Assembly: GCA_022446985.1 (NCBI GenBank)
Contig: JAKVBD010000043.1
Span: 1 to 43,953, forward strand
Reading direction: 5' to 3'
DNA: 43,953 bases
From: Lentisphaerales bacterium
GTDB lineage: Bacteria; Verrucomicrobiota; Lentisphaeria; Lentisphaerales; Lentisphaeraceae
The notes beneath the pieces were generated by a model. It saw only the letters and a list, made by a program, of their open reading frames with translations, did no database searches and had not been told where the DNA came from. Positions 9,285-19,061 of this stretch are shown piece by piece (within the stretch, counting starts at the first letter, position 1; every line of letters begins with the position of its first letter). A program made the position numbers and the translations under genes.

Positions 9285-10253
9285 ATGAGTACAATTCCAG
9301 TCAGCTTGGCTGAAGAAGATTTACAAAAATTTGAAGAAGGGATGGCTAAATGCCCATCATGCGGCAACTGGCACGATATGGACGGTTTAGATCCTTTACT
9401 GGAGTACGATTGTCAGTACTGTGATGGTCATGTTTTTTGCCCGATGTCCATTTCCGGCTTCTGGATGTATGCTCAAGCTGGTGAAGGTGGTATGGGCCGT
9501 GTCTATCTGGCCCAGGAACGCAACAACTCAACAATTTATGCGATGAAGCTTTCTGAATATACAGATGAGTGTGACTTCCGCTTCCAAAGCCTTCTCTACG
9601 AAGGTGAAATAGTTGAGGAACTTATTCACCCAAACATTGTTCGTACCTATCGCTTCGGCTATAAAGCCGGTAAAGCTTTTCTTCTTATGGATTATGTTCA
9701 GGGTATCACTCTGGAAAACTGTGTAATCAATTATGCTTTGACTGAGCAACGAATCGTCAAATGGATGATTAAGCTCTGCAACGCTCTTTCTTACATGGAT
9801 GGGCTTGAAGTCCTTTACCGCGATTTAAAGCCGCAGAATGTCATCGTTGATAAAGAAAAGCTAACTCTGCTTGATTTCGGTTTGGCTGTGCATAAAGACT
9901 ATCGCAACGATATCGACGAAGAAAATCTCGTAGGATCACCTTCTTACATTCCGCCAGAAAGAGTTGAAGGAAAAGCTGAGGATATTCGTTCTGACATCTA
10001 TGCTATGGGCATGCTTTTTTACTTTGTTGCCAGCGGCAAAAATTATTTCGAAGGCCCAGCAGAGGAAATAATTGAAGGACACATTAACGATCAGAGAACT
10101 CCTTGCCATGAAGTTCTTGTTGGACGCTCCACTGAATTCAATAAGATTCTTGATCGTATGATAAACCGCAATCCCGAAAAACGATATCAGAGTTATGACG
10201 AAATGCGCAGTGAACTGGAAGCTCTCGAAAAGAGCCTATTACCAGTCTACTAA
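9285..10253 (+). CDS. Zinc-ribbon Ser/Thr protein kinase (second copy)
   Basis: This soluble Hanks-type kinase has 322 residues. The N-terminal cysteine module has CPSC (23-26), CQYC (43-46) and an extra C52. The kinase domain has glycine loop GEGGMG (66-71), lysine K88 in AMK, catalytic YRDLKPQN (178-185; Tyr replaces the usual His of HRD), DFG (197-199) and PPE in place of APE (about 223-225). The Asp and Lys needed for catalysis are kept, so activity is likely. It shares layout but not close sequence with the 6657 kinase, suggesting an older duplication. It converges on the VWA gene with a 7-bp gap. Confidence 0.92.
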   Translation: MSTIPVSLAEEDLQKFEEGMAKCPSCGNWHDMDGLDPLLEYDCQYCDGHVFCPMSISGFWMYAQAGEGGMGRVYLAQERNNSTIYAMKLSEYTDECDFRFQSLLYEGEIVEELIHPNIVRTYRFGYKAGKAFLLMDYVQGITLENCVINYALTEQRIVKWMIKLCNALSYMDGLEVLYRDLKPQNVIVDKEKLTLLDFGLAVHKDYRNDIDEENLVGSPSYIPPERVEGKAEDIRSDIYAMGMLFYFVASGKNYFEGPAEEIIEGHINDQRTPCHEVLVGRSTEFNKILDRMINRNPEKRYQSYDEMRSELEALEKSLLPVY

Positions 10254-10260
10254 GCTCATT

Positions 10261-11442
10261 CTAGGAATTTCCTGAAAGTACATCTTTGATGAGCTCTGGA
10301 AGTTTTTCTGGTGCACAAGAAAAGCAAGGAATATTTCCTCGACGCAATTCTTGAGCAATAAGCTCATCATAAAATGGTGTTCCACTGTTCGATAAAGTCA
10401 GAAGACACATAACCTGAACTCCTGATTCTTTCATCTCCAACATCTGTGCAATCATCTGTCGACGGTCACCACCTTCATATAAATCACTTATCAATAAAAA
10501 AACTGTTCGGCTTGGCTCAGAGATAAATTCACGGCAATAGGTCAAAGATCTATTGATATCCGTTCCTCCTCCCAATTGCATTCCATAAAGCATATCGACA
10601 GGATCATCACCACACTCTTCAGTTAAATCTACAACGGCGGTATCGAAAGCCACCACTCTCGTCTTAATACTTTGTAAAGAAGCAAAAATTGCCGACATAA
10701 CGGAAGCATAAACCATAGAGTCTGCCATAGAAGCACTTTGATCTACATCGACAATTATATCCCAATTTGCAGTTTTTCTTTTATGGGCAAAATAATGAAT
10801 TTTTTCTGGAATGAGTTTCCCCGATTGGACGTCAAAATTCTTCAAATTCTGTCTTATCGTCTTCGGCCAGTTGATACTGTCAGCTCTCGATACAGGCGAT
10901 GCCTGGCGACGATTTATAATGCCACGGACTTGTTGTTCAATTTTTGAACTCATAGCTTCTTGAACGCTTTTCACATAACGCTCAATAAGACTTCTCACTT
11001 GCTCCTTTGACTGTTCGGGAACATGTTCTTTAAGAGCGAGCAATGTCGTAATCAGATCAATATCCGGCTCAACCTTATCAAGAATTTCCGGCTCGTACAA
11101 AAGCTCTTTTAAGCCTTTGCGCTCCATAGCATCTTTCTGAACAATTGAAACCGTCTCTGAATCAAAGCATTCTCTTAAATCCCCTAACCATTTGGCAATA
11201 GAAGGCGCTGATTTCTTCAAGCCACCAGTCTGAGTCTTTTTACCTTCTTTGGAATCTGCCGAAGTCTCTGGTGGATTATCATATATTGCTCCTAAAGCAG
11301 AATCCATTTGAGCTTGCTCTCCTTCAAGACTTGTATCTTGCCCATTCTCCTCAAATTCATTTTCTACGGCTTTACCGAGAATTAAACGCCAGCGTTTTAG
11401 CTGAGTGCTATCCATAAAAGTTTCGATCGGCCTCATTTTCAT
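10261..11442 (-). CDS. VWA-domain (MIDAS) protein, CoxE/YehP-like
   Basis: This 393-residue protein has a charged helical N-terminal part (1-225) and a C-terminal von Willebrand A domain (about 226-390). The metal-ion-dependent adhesion site is complete: DQSAS (D234, S236, S238), the threonine in GGGTDI (T294) and ISDLYEGG (D320). No signal peptide or membrane helix is seen, so it is probably cytoplasmic. Family members of this type usually work with MoxR AAA ATPases, and in some genomes with SWIM-domain proteins. No MoxR gene is nearby, but a SWIM-type protein lies 15 kb away. Partner and role are unproven. Confidence 0.8.
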   Translation of the reverse strand: MKMRPIETFMDSTQLKRWRLILGKAVENEFEENGQDTSLEGEQAQMDSALGAIYDNPPETSADSKEGKKTQTGGLKKSAPSIAKWLGDLRECFDSETVSIVQKDAMERKGLKELLYEPEILDKVEPDIDLITTLLALKEHVPEQSKEQVRSLIERYVKSVQEAMSSKIEQQVRGIINRRQASPVSRADSINWPKTIRQNLKNFDVQSGKLIPEKIHYFAHKRKTANWDIIVDVDQSASMADSMVYASVMSAIFASLQSIKTRVVAFDTAVVDLTEECGDDPVDMLYGMQLGGGTDINRSLTYCREFISEPSRTVFLLISDLYEGGDRRQMIAQMLEMKESGVQVMCLLTLSNSGTPFYDELIAQELRRGNIPCFSCAPEKLPELIKDVLSGNS

Positions 11443-11501
11443 CTTGAAATTATTAAATTTATCTTAAATAATTGTTCTGTAAAGAAAGATAAAGGGCAAC
11501 A

Positions 11502-11948
11502 ATGTTAAAGTTAATCATCCTTGCGATAGCATTCTTTTTTGCACACTATAAAATGTCGCAACAATCTGGATCTTCTGGCTCAATATTTAAATTCGAAAGT
11601 CGAATCGATGAATTTAAACGCGTTGGCAAGAACATTAGTAAGAGCACCAAAAGTTTTAAAGTTATAGCAGATGATTACATCAATAAATTCAGCTGTATAA
11701 GTGGCGACCCGAATCTTTACACCAAAACACTCGCTGACTTTAACATAGAATATAAGGATCACTTTAAGTGTTATTCACATAAGATTTACTCAGACCTCAA
11801 CTCTGAAGAAAATGCCATGTACGAAAAACTTAAAAGACATATAGAGAAACATAAATCTGCTATGAAAGAGCTCGGCGACAACGTCCTTGTTGCAGCAACG
11901 GAAGCCCGGGCAAGATGTTTTAAGCCTGTAATACGCAGGCGAGCCTGA
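11502..11948 (+). CDS. Small membrane-anchored hypothetical protein, 148 aa
   Basis: I do not recognise this protein. The first 15 residues form a hydrophobic segment (LKLIILAIAFFFAHY), either a signal anchor or an uncleaved signal peptide. The rest is a soluble, lysine-rich, probably helical domain with three cysteines (in FSCISG, FKCYSH and ARCFKP) that could be disulfide-bonded if exported. It is divergent from the VWA gene, with a 59-bp gap shared by both promoters, and is followed by a hairpin region. Confidence 0.7.
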   Translation: MLKLIILAIAFFFAHYKMSQQSGSSGSIFKFESRIDEFKRVGKNISKSTKSFKVIADDYINKFSCISGDPNLYTKTLADFNIEYKDHFKCYSHKIYSDLNSEENAMYEKLKRHIEKHKSAMKELGDNVLVAATEARARCFKPVIRRRA

Positions 11949-11964
11949 CGCTAAAGCGAAAATC

Positions 11965-12017
11965 ACTCACAGTTGTGAGTTCCAAACTTGAAAGCCGGAT
12001 CTTAAAGTCCGGCTTTT
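11965..12017. terminator. Two hairpins between the 148-aa gene and mraY, probable bidirectional terminator
   Basis: The first hairpin is ACTCAC/GTGAGT (11965-11970, 11975-11980). The second, stronger one is AAAGCCGGA/TCCGGCTTT (11991-11999, 12008-12016), followed by TTGCTTTT on the plus strand. The second lies 6 bp beyond the mraY stop, so it probably also ends the dcw transcript on the minus strand. Confidence 0.75.
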
Positions 12018-12021
12018 GCTT

Positions 12022-13140
12022 TTAACGGATCTTTAAGGTCGCTAAACCTATTCCGGCAAAGATCAAACCTAGAATCCAAAAGCGAATAACCACCTGTGTC
12101 TCGGTCCAGCCTTTCTTTTGAAAGTGATGATGAATAGGCGTCATAAGAAATACTCTGCGACCCTCGCCATACTTCTTACGAGTATACTTGAAATAACTCG
12201 TTTGGATCATCACAGAAACCGTTTCCATAACAAAGACTCCACCAACAATAATCAATGTTACCTCTTGTTTTACAAGAACTGCAATAAGACCTATAGACCC
12301 ACCTAAAGCCAAACTTCCGGTATCTCCCATAAACATCGATGCGGGATAACAATTATGCCAAAGGAAGCCCAAACAGGCACCCATAATAGCAGCACCAAAT
12401 ACACAAACCTCACCAGCACCTTCAATATAAGGAATATTTAAGTAACTTGAAAAATTTACATTGCCAGATAAATAAGCGAAAATCACATAGGTACCAGCAC
12501 AGATCAGCATATTACCAGTCGCCAGGCCATCTAAACCATCTGTTAAATTAACCGCATTTGAAGCACCAACGACAACGATAGATGAAAAGATTATCATTAT
12601 CCATAAAGGCACTCCAGCTACTACCGGATGCTTGTAAAATGGTAACATAAAGTCGTCACTATAGTTACTAAGACCTGGAATAATGGTGATACAATAAACT
12701 GCCAAAGCACCGACTAAAAACTGCCAAAGCAATTTCATTTTGGCTGAGATCCCGCCATCCGTATCGCGATTCTTGTAAAGCACTTTGTTGTAATCATCGT
12801 AAAAACCGATGGCACAATAGGCCAGCATATTACCTAAAAACAAAACAACCAAAGCGTTATTTAAAGGTGCCCATAATAGAGTTGAAACGACAATAGCAAA
12901 GACTATTAGAAGCCCTCCCATACTGGGGGTTTTAGCTTTGCTGTAATCCAACTCTTCTTCTGCAACTAAACCCTGTAACCTTAAAGGAGCGACAAAGGAA
13001 AATTTCTTTAAAGCACGAACAACCCATGGTCCAAGTAAAATCACAATCATCATGGACGTCAAAGCTGCACCTGCAGATCTGAAAGTCAGATATCTAAATA
13101 TTCGTAAATGATCAGTGAATTCACTTAACCAGTAAAGCAT
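12022..13140 (-). CDS. mraY: Phospho-N-acetylmuramoyl-pentapeptide-transferase
   Basis: Transfers phospho-MurNAc-pentapeptide to undecaprenyl phosphate, giving lipid I, in the cytoplasmic membrane. The 372-residue polytopic protein has all family signatures: KTPSMGG (70-76), the DDY aspartates (115-117), NLTDGLDGLA (198-207), a GFLWHNCYPASMFMGDTGS block and the C-terminal TPIHHHFQKKG histidine motif. About ten hydrophobic segments are visible. It is the last gene of the dcw transcript here, 11 bp after murF; murD, ftsW, murG and murC do not follow. Confidence 0.97.
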   Translation of the reverse strand: MLYWLSEFTDHLRIFRYLTFRSAGAALTSMMIVILLGPWVVRALKKFSFVAPLRLQGLVAEEELDYSKAKTPSMGGLLIVFAIVVSTLLWAPLNNALVVLFLGNMLAYCAIGFYDDYNKVLYKNRDTDGGISAKMKLLWQFLVGALAVYCITIIPGLSNYSDDFMLPFYKHPVVAGVPLWIMIIFSSIVVVGASNAVNLTDGLDGLATGNMLICAGTYVIFAYLSGNVNFSSYLNIPYIEGAGEVCVFGAAIMGACLGFLWHNCYPASMFMGDTGSLALGGSIGLIAVLVKQEVTLIIVGGVFVMETVSVMIQTSYFKYTRKKYGEGRRVFLMTPIHHHFQKKGWTETQVVIRFWILGLIFAGIGLATLKIR

Positions 13141-13151
13141 TCAATTTTCCT

Positions 13152-14516
13152 TTAATTCGTAAATTTCTTATATATTTCTTCAAGTTTAATTCCACGTGAA
13201 GCTTTAAGAGCCACCAAATCCCCTGCCTGAATCTTGCGGCATATAAATTCGGAGGCGGATTCACTGTCTATAAAAGTAGGAAACTCTCCTTTTGCTGCTG
13301 AGCAAAAGTTTTCTCCGACGCCGATAATCTTCCAATTCCCGGGTATACTTTCAACAACCTCTTCATGGAATGACAAGCTGTTATCACCCAATTCCAGCAT
13401 ATCTCCCAGAACAAGGAAACGATTTTTATAATTTTTAACAATTCCTGGTATGTCTCTTAACCACTCGATAAATGCTAACATACTTTGGGGGTTAGCATTG
13501 TATGCATCATTGACCCAGGTAACGCCCTGTTCTTCCTGAATTTTCATGCGCATGCCCGGAAGCTCTAACCTCCCGAGACTGCCTAGATAGTCATCTAACT
13601 CAAAACCAAGTTGTTTCATAACCGTCATACAGGCAGATATATTTTGAGCCTGATGTCTTCCACTCAAAGAAGTTTTTACTTCCTTGCCTTCAATGACCAA
13701 TTCGGCACCATCCAAAGTGCCACAAACATAATCAGCATAGACACCAGTTCCAGCGATACCAAAAGTCAAAAAATCCCGCCCTTCTAAAACTCCGGTACTC
13801 TGAATCTTTCCTTTTAGTTCTTCTGGAATAATTGCCAAAGCATCTTCTTTCATATGCTTGATGATATCTGACTTTTCATAGAGAATGCCATTCTCTGGAA
13901 AATTGCCGCTGTGTGAATCACCGATGGAAGTAATAACAGCAAAGTCTGGTGGAGCACACTGAGCAAGGACTGCGATTTCGCCAGGATTATTTGTCCCCAT
14001 TTCTATGACTGCATATTTATGATGATCTTCTAAACGCAAAACATTCTGCGGGACACCTATATGGTTATTGGTATTTGCAATAGTAGACAAAACTTGCCCT
14101 TGAGCCGCACTCTCAAGCATCTGACTTAAAATCGCTTTAACACTTGTTTTACCAGAGCTTCCAGTAATACCGATAACCGTACAATCACTCTCTGACAATT
14201 TACCTGTTGCTAAATCCTGGTAAGCCTTAATAGTGTCTTCAACAAGTAAAATTGCGATTCCTGCCGTCTTAGCCTTTTCCAACAACAGAGATTCAGACTT
14301 TTTGTGAACACAGACTGCCGAGGCTCCTTTATCAATTACCGCTTCGACAAAATCATGAGCATCAAAACGCTCTCCCTCGAAAGCAATAAATAAAGCTTTT
14401 GAACAATCTTTTCGGCTATCCGACTCTATACTGACTCTTTTTTCAACATCAGCCGGTTCAACCAGCCAGCGTCCTCCAGTAAACCTTTGACAATTCGCCA
14501 AACTAATTGTGCTCAT
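13152..14516 (-). CDS. murF: UDP-MurNAc-tripeptide-D-Ala-D-Ala ligase
   Basis: Adds D-Ala-D-Ala to UDP-MurNAc-tripeptide in the cytoplasm. The 454-residue Mur ligase has the ATP P-loop GITGSSGKTS (116-125), the ENAMGTNNPGEI-like segment IEMGTNNPGEI (171-181) and a VNDAYNANPQSM block (about 333-344), all diagnostic for MurF. Its start overlaps the end of murE by 14 bp, which suggests translational coupling. Confidence 0.96.
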   Translation of the reverse strand: MSTISLANCQRFTGGRWLVEPADVEKRVSIESDSRKDCSKALFIAFEGERFDAHDFVEAVIDKGASAVCVHKKSESLLLEKAKTAGIAILLVEDTIKAYQDLATGKLSESDCTVIGITGSSGKTSVKAILSQMLESAAQGQVLSTIANTNNHIGVPQNVLRLEDHHKYAVIEMGTNNPGEIAVLAQCAPPDFAVITSIGDSHSGNFPENGILYEKSDIIKHMKEDALAIIPEELKGKIQSTGVLEGRDFLTFGIAGTGVYADYVCGTLDGAELVIEGKEVKTSLSGRHQAQNISACMTVMKQLGFELDDYLGSLGRLELPGMRMKIQEEQGVTWVNDAYNANPQSMLAFIEWLRDIPGIVKNYKNRFLVLGDMLELGDNSLSFHEEVVESIPGNWKIIGVGENFCSAAKGEFPTFIDSESASEFICRKIQAGDLVALKASRGIKLEEIYKKFTN

Positions 14517-15954
14517 TTATTAACTCCTGAATGACTTGTCGGTCACAAAAAGCTTGTTTTGTTGTACCGTATATTTGGTAATCTTCATGCCCTTTTCCTG
14601 CGATCAGTAAAATACCATTTTTACTCACCTTACTCCAGGCCTGTCTAATGCATTTTTTCCGATCAGGCTCCACCTTTAAGCTGCTAAAACTCTCAAAGCC
14701 TTCTTGAATGTCACTAAGTATTTTTTGTCTGTCTTCTGTTCTTGGATTATCATCTGTCAGCCAGACAAAATCTGAGAATTGTTGAGCCGCTTGAGCCATC
14801 AAAGGCCTTTTCCCTGAATCCCTATCGCCTCCACAACCAAACAAACAATGTAACTCAGAAGTCAAAGGACGAAGACACTTTAAGGCTTTTTCTAATGCAT
14901 CTGGAGTGTGAGCATAATCGACAATAGCCATCTTCTGCTCATCCCTGAATATTTGCATACGACCTGGAACACCGGGAAAGTTTGCAAGTAGTTGAATCGA
15001 GCTCTCAACAGAAACTCCGCGTTGCTCTACAGCCAAGATGGCCTGCGCCAGGTTCATAACGTTAAATTCACCTAAAAGAGGGCTGATAACATTGTACTTT
15101 TCACCTTCTTTCTCTAAACAAAAAGACGTCCCCTCAAAATCACATTTAATATCAGATATTACAACATCACCTTCTTTTTGACTCACAGTAATACTTCTAG
15201 ATTCATCTAAATGATTCGCCAGTTTACGACCATACTGATCATCAATATTTATGATGGCGACTCCTTCTCCCTCCAACAACTCTGTAAACAATCTGGTTTT
15301 TGCGTCAAAATAAGCATCCATATCATCGTGATAATCTAAATGGTCTTGTGTCAGGTTAGTGAAGATTGCCGTTTTAAATGGAATCGTTCCAACTCTATGT
15401 TGAGATAAAGCATGACTGGAAACCTCCAAGACAACTTCTTCTACACCATGGGCTTTCATTTCCATGAGCAGTTTCTGAAAGCTCAGAGCATCTGGTGTAG
15501 TCATTTTTGAGGGAAAAGTTTTACCTGCATATGAAGTTTCTATGGTCCCCGACAAACCGCACTGAATACCAGCTTGGATGAATAGCCAATTAATCATCAT
15601 AGCAATACTGCTTTTACCATTTGTTCCCGTAATGCCTATAAGATTCATGGACGCTGCAGGGGAGTCACACATAACTTCTGCCAACTGGCTGACTGCAAGG
15701 TAAGTATCTTTCACTAGAATCGAAGGGCATTCTAATTCTAAAGAGCTTTGAGAAATAACCGCGGTACAGCCTTTAGATATGGCTTGTGGGATAAAATCTT
15801 CGCCATTCGACAAACTACCTCGTATGGCAACAAAAAGACTCCCCTCTTTAATGAGACGGGAGTCTGCTGTTACATCGAGAACATCAATTTCAGGTGTCGA
15901 GGAAGCTTGAAGAAGATTGTCCTGTAAACATTCAAGACAGGCACTTAGCTTCAT
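14503..15954 (-). CDS. murE: UDP-MurNAc-L-Ala-D-Glu-meso-DAP ligase
   Basis: Adds the third peptide residue to UDP-MurNAc-dipeptide. The 483-residue enzyme has the P-loop GITGTNGKSS (107-116) and FTNLTQDHLDYH. It also has DNPR (402-405) within DDNPRTED, the substrate-selecting motif of meso-diaminopimelate-adding MurE; lysine-adding enzymes differ there. The cell wall is therefore predicted to be of the mDAP type. It overlaps ftsI by 4 bp and murF by 14 bp. Confidence 0.96.
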   Translation of the reverse strand: MKLSACLECLQDNLLQASSTPEIDVLDVTADSRLIKEGSLFVAIRGSLSNGEDFIPQAISKGCTAVISQSSLELECPSILVKDTYLAVSQLAEVMCDSPAASMNLIGITGTNGKSSIAMMINWLFIQAGIQCGLSGTIETSYAGKTFPSKMTTPDALSFQKLLMEMKAHGVEEVVLEVSSHALSQHRVGTIPFKTAIFTNLTQDHLDYHDDMDAYFDAKTRLFTELLEGEGVAIINIDDQYGRKLANHLDESRSITVSQKEGDVVISDIKCDFEGTSFCLEKEGEKYNVISPLLGEFNVMNLAQAILAVEQRGVSVESSIQLLANFPGVPGRMQIFRDEQKMAIVDYAHTPDALEKALKCLRPLTSELHCLFGCGGDRDSGKRPLMAQAAQQFSDFVWLTDDNPRTEDRQKILSDIQEGFESFSSLKVEPDRKKCIRQAWSKVSKNGILLIAGKGHEDYQIYGTTKQAFCDRQVIQELINEHN

Positions 15955-17711
15955 CGACTCCCAACCTTATCGGAAATATCCGGCTGAATATTCAGGAAGT
16001 TAAGAGTCTGTTCTGAAATTTTCTTAAAATAAGGAGCGGCACATTTACCTCCATATCTATAAGCATAAGGAGGCTCATCACAGACAACATAAAGAACAAA
16101 CTCAGGATTATCTGCCGGCACATAGCCAATAAATGACGATACGTGATCCTTATTAGAATAATATGCACGCTCAATAACCTTACCATTTTCATCTCGTTTT
16201 GCAGGGATTATCTTCTGTGCTGTTCCTGTCTTACCGGCGACCTCAAAACCAGGAACTGCTGCAGCAACTGCTGTTCCGCCCTTTTTAGTCACAGTTTTCA
16301 AGGCCTCTGTCATTTCAGCGGCTACTTCTGGTGAAACTACTTTCAAATCCCTGATTAGTGGTCTGGTGTATTTCGACTTATCTGTTATGGGGTCATAAAT
16401 CTTATCTACCAAATGCAACTGCATCATGCGCCCGTCATTTGCTAGAGCGCAATAAGCCTGAACCATCTGAAGAGGAGTCACTGAAATCCCCTGGCCAATA
16501 GGAAGTCGTGTATAAGAGACCTTACTCCAGTATTTTTCTGGGGGTAAAATACCGCGACTCTCTACTCCCAAGTTAATACCTGTCCGCTGACCGAAACCAA
16601 AGTCTTTGTAGATACTGTATTGTCTTCTTTTGACTGTAAGAGCAAATTTTGCAGTGCCAATATTACTCGACTTCTGAATCACTTCCCAAAAACGCAAATT
16701 TTTGTAATTGTGACCTGCATCTCTTAATGGATGCCCCCCATAGTGCCAAAGACCATTTTCACAATAAACGGGAGTACCAAGACTGATATTTTTATTATAT
16801 TCTAAAACGCCTGCCAGACTGATTGCTTTCATTGTTGAGCCCGGATCATAGACATCACCCAAAAAGCGCGAACGAAAGTTTTCAGGCTTCATCGTTTTAC
16901 GATTATTAGGATTAAAGTTTGGTCTTTGAGCCAAAGCCATAATGGCTCCGGTTTTAGGGTTCGCCATAATGGCATAACAAGCTTTCGGCTTCACTTCTTC
17001 CATAAGCTCATCCATTACATCTTCAACAATAGACTGGATTGGCTCTAAAACTGTTAGGTGAATATCTTTGCCATCAAAAGCCTTTTGCTCATCTAAAGTT
17101 GAAACTTTATGAGCTCTTCTTGATCTCTCAAAAAGAAGATAACCTTCTTGTGGCTGCAATTCGTCATTCATTGACCGCTCAATTCCAGAAGCTCCACGAC
17201 CTTCATGGGTGGTGTAACCAAGAACATGAGAAAGCAATGAATCTTTCGGGTAAGACCTGACGCTGGACTCTACATAGCGTAATCCCGGAAGCTTCATTTG
17301 CTGAATACGAGTCACATCTCCATGATCAACATTCCTTTGAATGACAATTTCCTGTTTGCCGGAAACAAACCTTTGTTTAAGCACAGCCCGGCTTGTCTTT
17401 TTAAGGTTGTTGGTGAGCTTATCCAAAACCTCTTCTTTGCGACTTCCCATATGCCGAGGCTCAGCAAGAATGTCGTAAGTAACTTTACTGGATGCAAGCA
17501 GGTTAGGACCCGGGATACGGGTCCCATCGTAAATATTCCCTCTTATGCCGACACTTTTTACACTTGATGTATACTTCTTTTTGGCCTTTGCATTGAGTTC
17601 GTGGTGACGATCAATCTGTACCACCCTCAATCTAGCGATTAAAAGTATGAACCCTACTGCTAGAAAAATGCCGAGGAAAACTATTCTTGTTTGATAAGCT
17701 GTCCTCAACAT
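15951..17711 (-). CDS. ftsI: Division-type class B penicillin-binding protein
   Basis: Septal peptidoglycan transpeptidase (PBP3 type). The 586-residue protein has one N-terminal membrane segment (about 10-28), a non-catalytic pedestal domain (about 50-210) and a transpeptidase domain with the three penicilloyl-serine motifs: STMK (292-295), SSN (348-350) and KTGT (494-497). Position between ftsL and murE in the dcw order supports FtsI and not SpoVD or PBP2. No PASTA domains are visible. Confidence 0.95.
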   Translation of the reverse strand: MLRTAYQTRIVFLGIFLAVGFILLIARLRVVQIDRHHELNAKAKKKYTSSVKSVGIRGNIYDGTRIPGPNLLASSKVTYDILAEPRHMGSRKEEVLDKLTNNLKKTSRAVLKQRFVSGKQEIVIQRNVDHGDVTRIQQMKLPGLRYVESSVRSYPKDSLLSHVLGYTTHEGRGASGIERSMNDELQPQEGYLLFERSRRAHKVSTLDEQKAFDGKDIHLTVLEPIQSIVEDVMDELMEEVKPKACYAIMANPKTGAIMALAQRPNFNPNNRKTMKPENFRSRFLGDVYDPGSTMKAISLAGVLEYNKNISLGTPVYCENGLWHYGGHPLRDAGHNYKNLRFWEVIQKSSNIGTAKFALTVKRRQYSIYKDFGFGQRTGINLGVESRGILPPEKYWSKVSYTRLPIGQGISVTPLQMVQAYCALANDGRMMQLHLVDKIYDPITDKSKYTRPLIRDLKVVSPEVAAEMTEALKTVTKKGGTAVAAAVPGFEVAGKTGTAQKIIPAKRDENGKVIERAYYSNKDHVSSFIGYVPADNPEFVLYVVCDEPPYAYRYGGKCAAPYFKKISEQTLNFLNIQPDISDKVGSR

Positions 17712-17716
17712 AAAAT

Positions 17717-18109
17717 CTAACGCCTGGCTGCCGCCACTTCTTCAGTTATATAATCATCGCGCAGCCTCTGAGCTGGCAGACCATCGCCTGATTGTATGTG
17801 CCTTACGTGATATACTTGTCCAGGCAAAGGCTCGCGAAGACCAAGCTTAAACTCTTCTACCTTTTCCAGGATATAACGACGAGCTGTAAGCTTCTCAACT
17901 TCTGCAGTTAAGTTTCGAATGCGATTATGAACTTCAGTCACATCTGCTTTCTTTGCCTTCAACTCATAATCAAGTGTACTGGCAGACATGTATTGATAAA
18001 CAAATACCATACAGATTGTCGCCATCCAAAGGATCAACAACACTGCAGGAACTGGACTCTTTTTCTTCAGAGTCCGCCGCTGAATCTTTCTAGAATTGGT
18101 TCTACCCAT
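17717..18109 (-). CDS. ftsL: FtsL-like division protein
   Basis: A small bitopic protein of 130 residues. It has a basic cytoplasmic N-terminus (NSRKIQRRTLKKK), one membrane segment (about residues 20-41) and then a coiled-coil-forming helix (about 45-85). That is the topology of FtsL, which bridges FtsB, FtsQ and the FtsWI synthase. Sequence conservation in this family is poor, so the call rests on topology and on its place between rsmH and ftsI. It is 5 bp from ftsI. Confidence 0.75.
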   Translation of the reverse strand: MGRTNSRKIQRRTLKKKSPVPAVLLILWMATICMVFVYQYMSASTLDYELKAKKADVTEVHNRIRNLTAEVEKLTARRYILEKVEEFKLGLREPLPGQVYHVRHIQSGDGLPAQRLRDDYITEEVAAARR

Positions 18110-18128
18110 TTTTCACTCTCAAAATTTA

Positions 18129-19061
18129 TTATATTCTCTCTGCAGCCCTCAACTTCGAACAAGTCGAACGGCTGTTATCTTCCGTTTCCGCAGCCGATGC
18201 CATAACTGCTTTGCCGGTTAAAACCTTTAACTCTGCTTTTGCATCGCAAACACAAACCGGGAAATCCGGTGGACAAGTACAACTCAATGCCTTGTCCCTA
18301 AAAAATTCTTTCACCATGCGATCTTCCAACGAGTGGAAGCTTATCACTACCAATCGTCCCCCCGGCTTCAACATGTCAAATGCCGCAGCAAGGCCATCTT
18401 CCAAAACTTCCAGTTCTCGATTTACCGCAATCCGAAGGGCCTGGAAGCACTTCGCCGGAGACGGTGCCTTACCGGTCTTACTTCGTCCCACGACCGCTTT
18501 AACGAGCTCTGCAAACTCACCAGTACTTTCCCATTGTTTTGTTTCTCGTTCACGAACGACTCTCTTGGCAATTCTTCTCGCATTTCTTTCCTCTCCATAT
18601 TCCCTGAAAATTCTTGTCAGCTCTCTTTCATCGGCACTATTCAATATGTCGGCAGCGGTTTCCTCCTGGCGATTATCCATCCTCATATCCAAAGGTCCAT
18701 CATGAACGTAACTGAAGCCTCTGTCTGCTTCATCTATTTGGTGAGATGACACTCCTATATCCATGAGTATGCCATCGACTCCATCCCAGTCTGTCTCTTT
18801 TAAAGAAGCCAGATCACCAAAGTTCATTCGCTTACTTTCAAAGCGATTCGAAAATGAGCTTAACCGTTTTGTCGCTGCTTTCAGCGCATTTTCATCTTGA
18901 TCCAAGCCGAGTAACTGAACATTTTCTGAACTCTCCAAAATCATCTTACTATGTCCACCACCACCCAGTGTGCAGTCGATATAGCGCCCACCTCTCTCGG
19001 GCTTTAAAAACTTCAGCACTTCCTGTGGTAAAACCGGTATGTGCTTAAAATCTCCATTCAC
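18129..19061 (-). CDS. rsmH: 16S rRNA m4C1402 methyltransferase
   Basis: N4-methylates C1402 of 16S rRNA. The 310-residue protein has the opening HIPVLPQEVLKFL, the SAM-binding YIDCTLGGGGHS (27-38), DGILMDIGVSSHQ and the C-terminal ISFHSLEDRMVKEFF signature. It directly abuts mraZ with no spacer, the usual mraZ-rsmH pairing. Confidence 0.97.
   Translation of the reverse strand: MNGDFKHIPVLPQEVLKFLKPERGGRYIDCTLGGGGHSKMILESSENVQLLGLDQDENALKAATKRLSSFSNRFESKRMNFGDLASLKETDWDGVDGILMDIGVSSHQIDEADRGFSYVHDGPLDMRMDNRQEETAADILNSADERELTRIFREYGEERNARRIAKRVVRERETKQWESTGEFAELVKAVVGRSKTGKAPSPAKCFQALRIAVNRELEVLEDGLAAAFDMLKPGGRLVVISFHSLEDRMVKEFFRDKALSCTCPPDFPVCVCDAKAELKVLTGKAVMASAAETEDNSRSTCSKLRAAERI

Noticed and set aside
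18211..18749. Long plus-strand frames opposite rsmH
   Set aside because: Antisense shadows of a strongly conserved rsmH gene.
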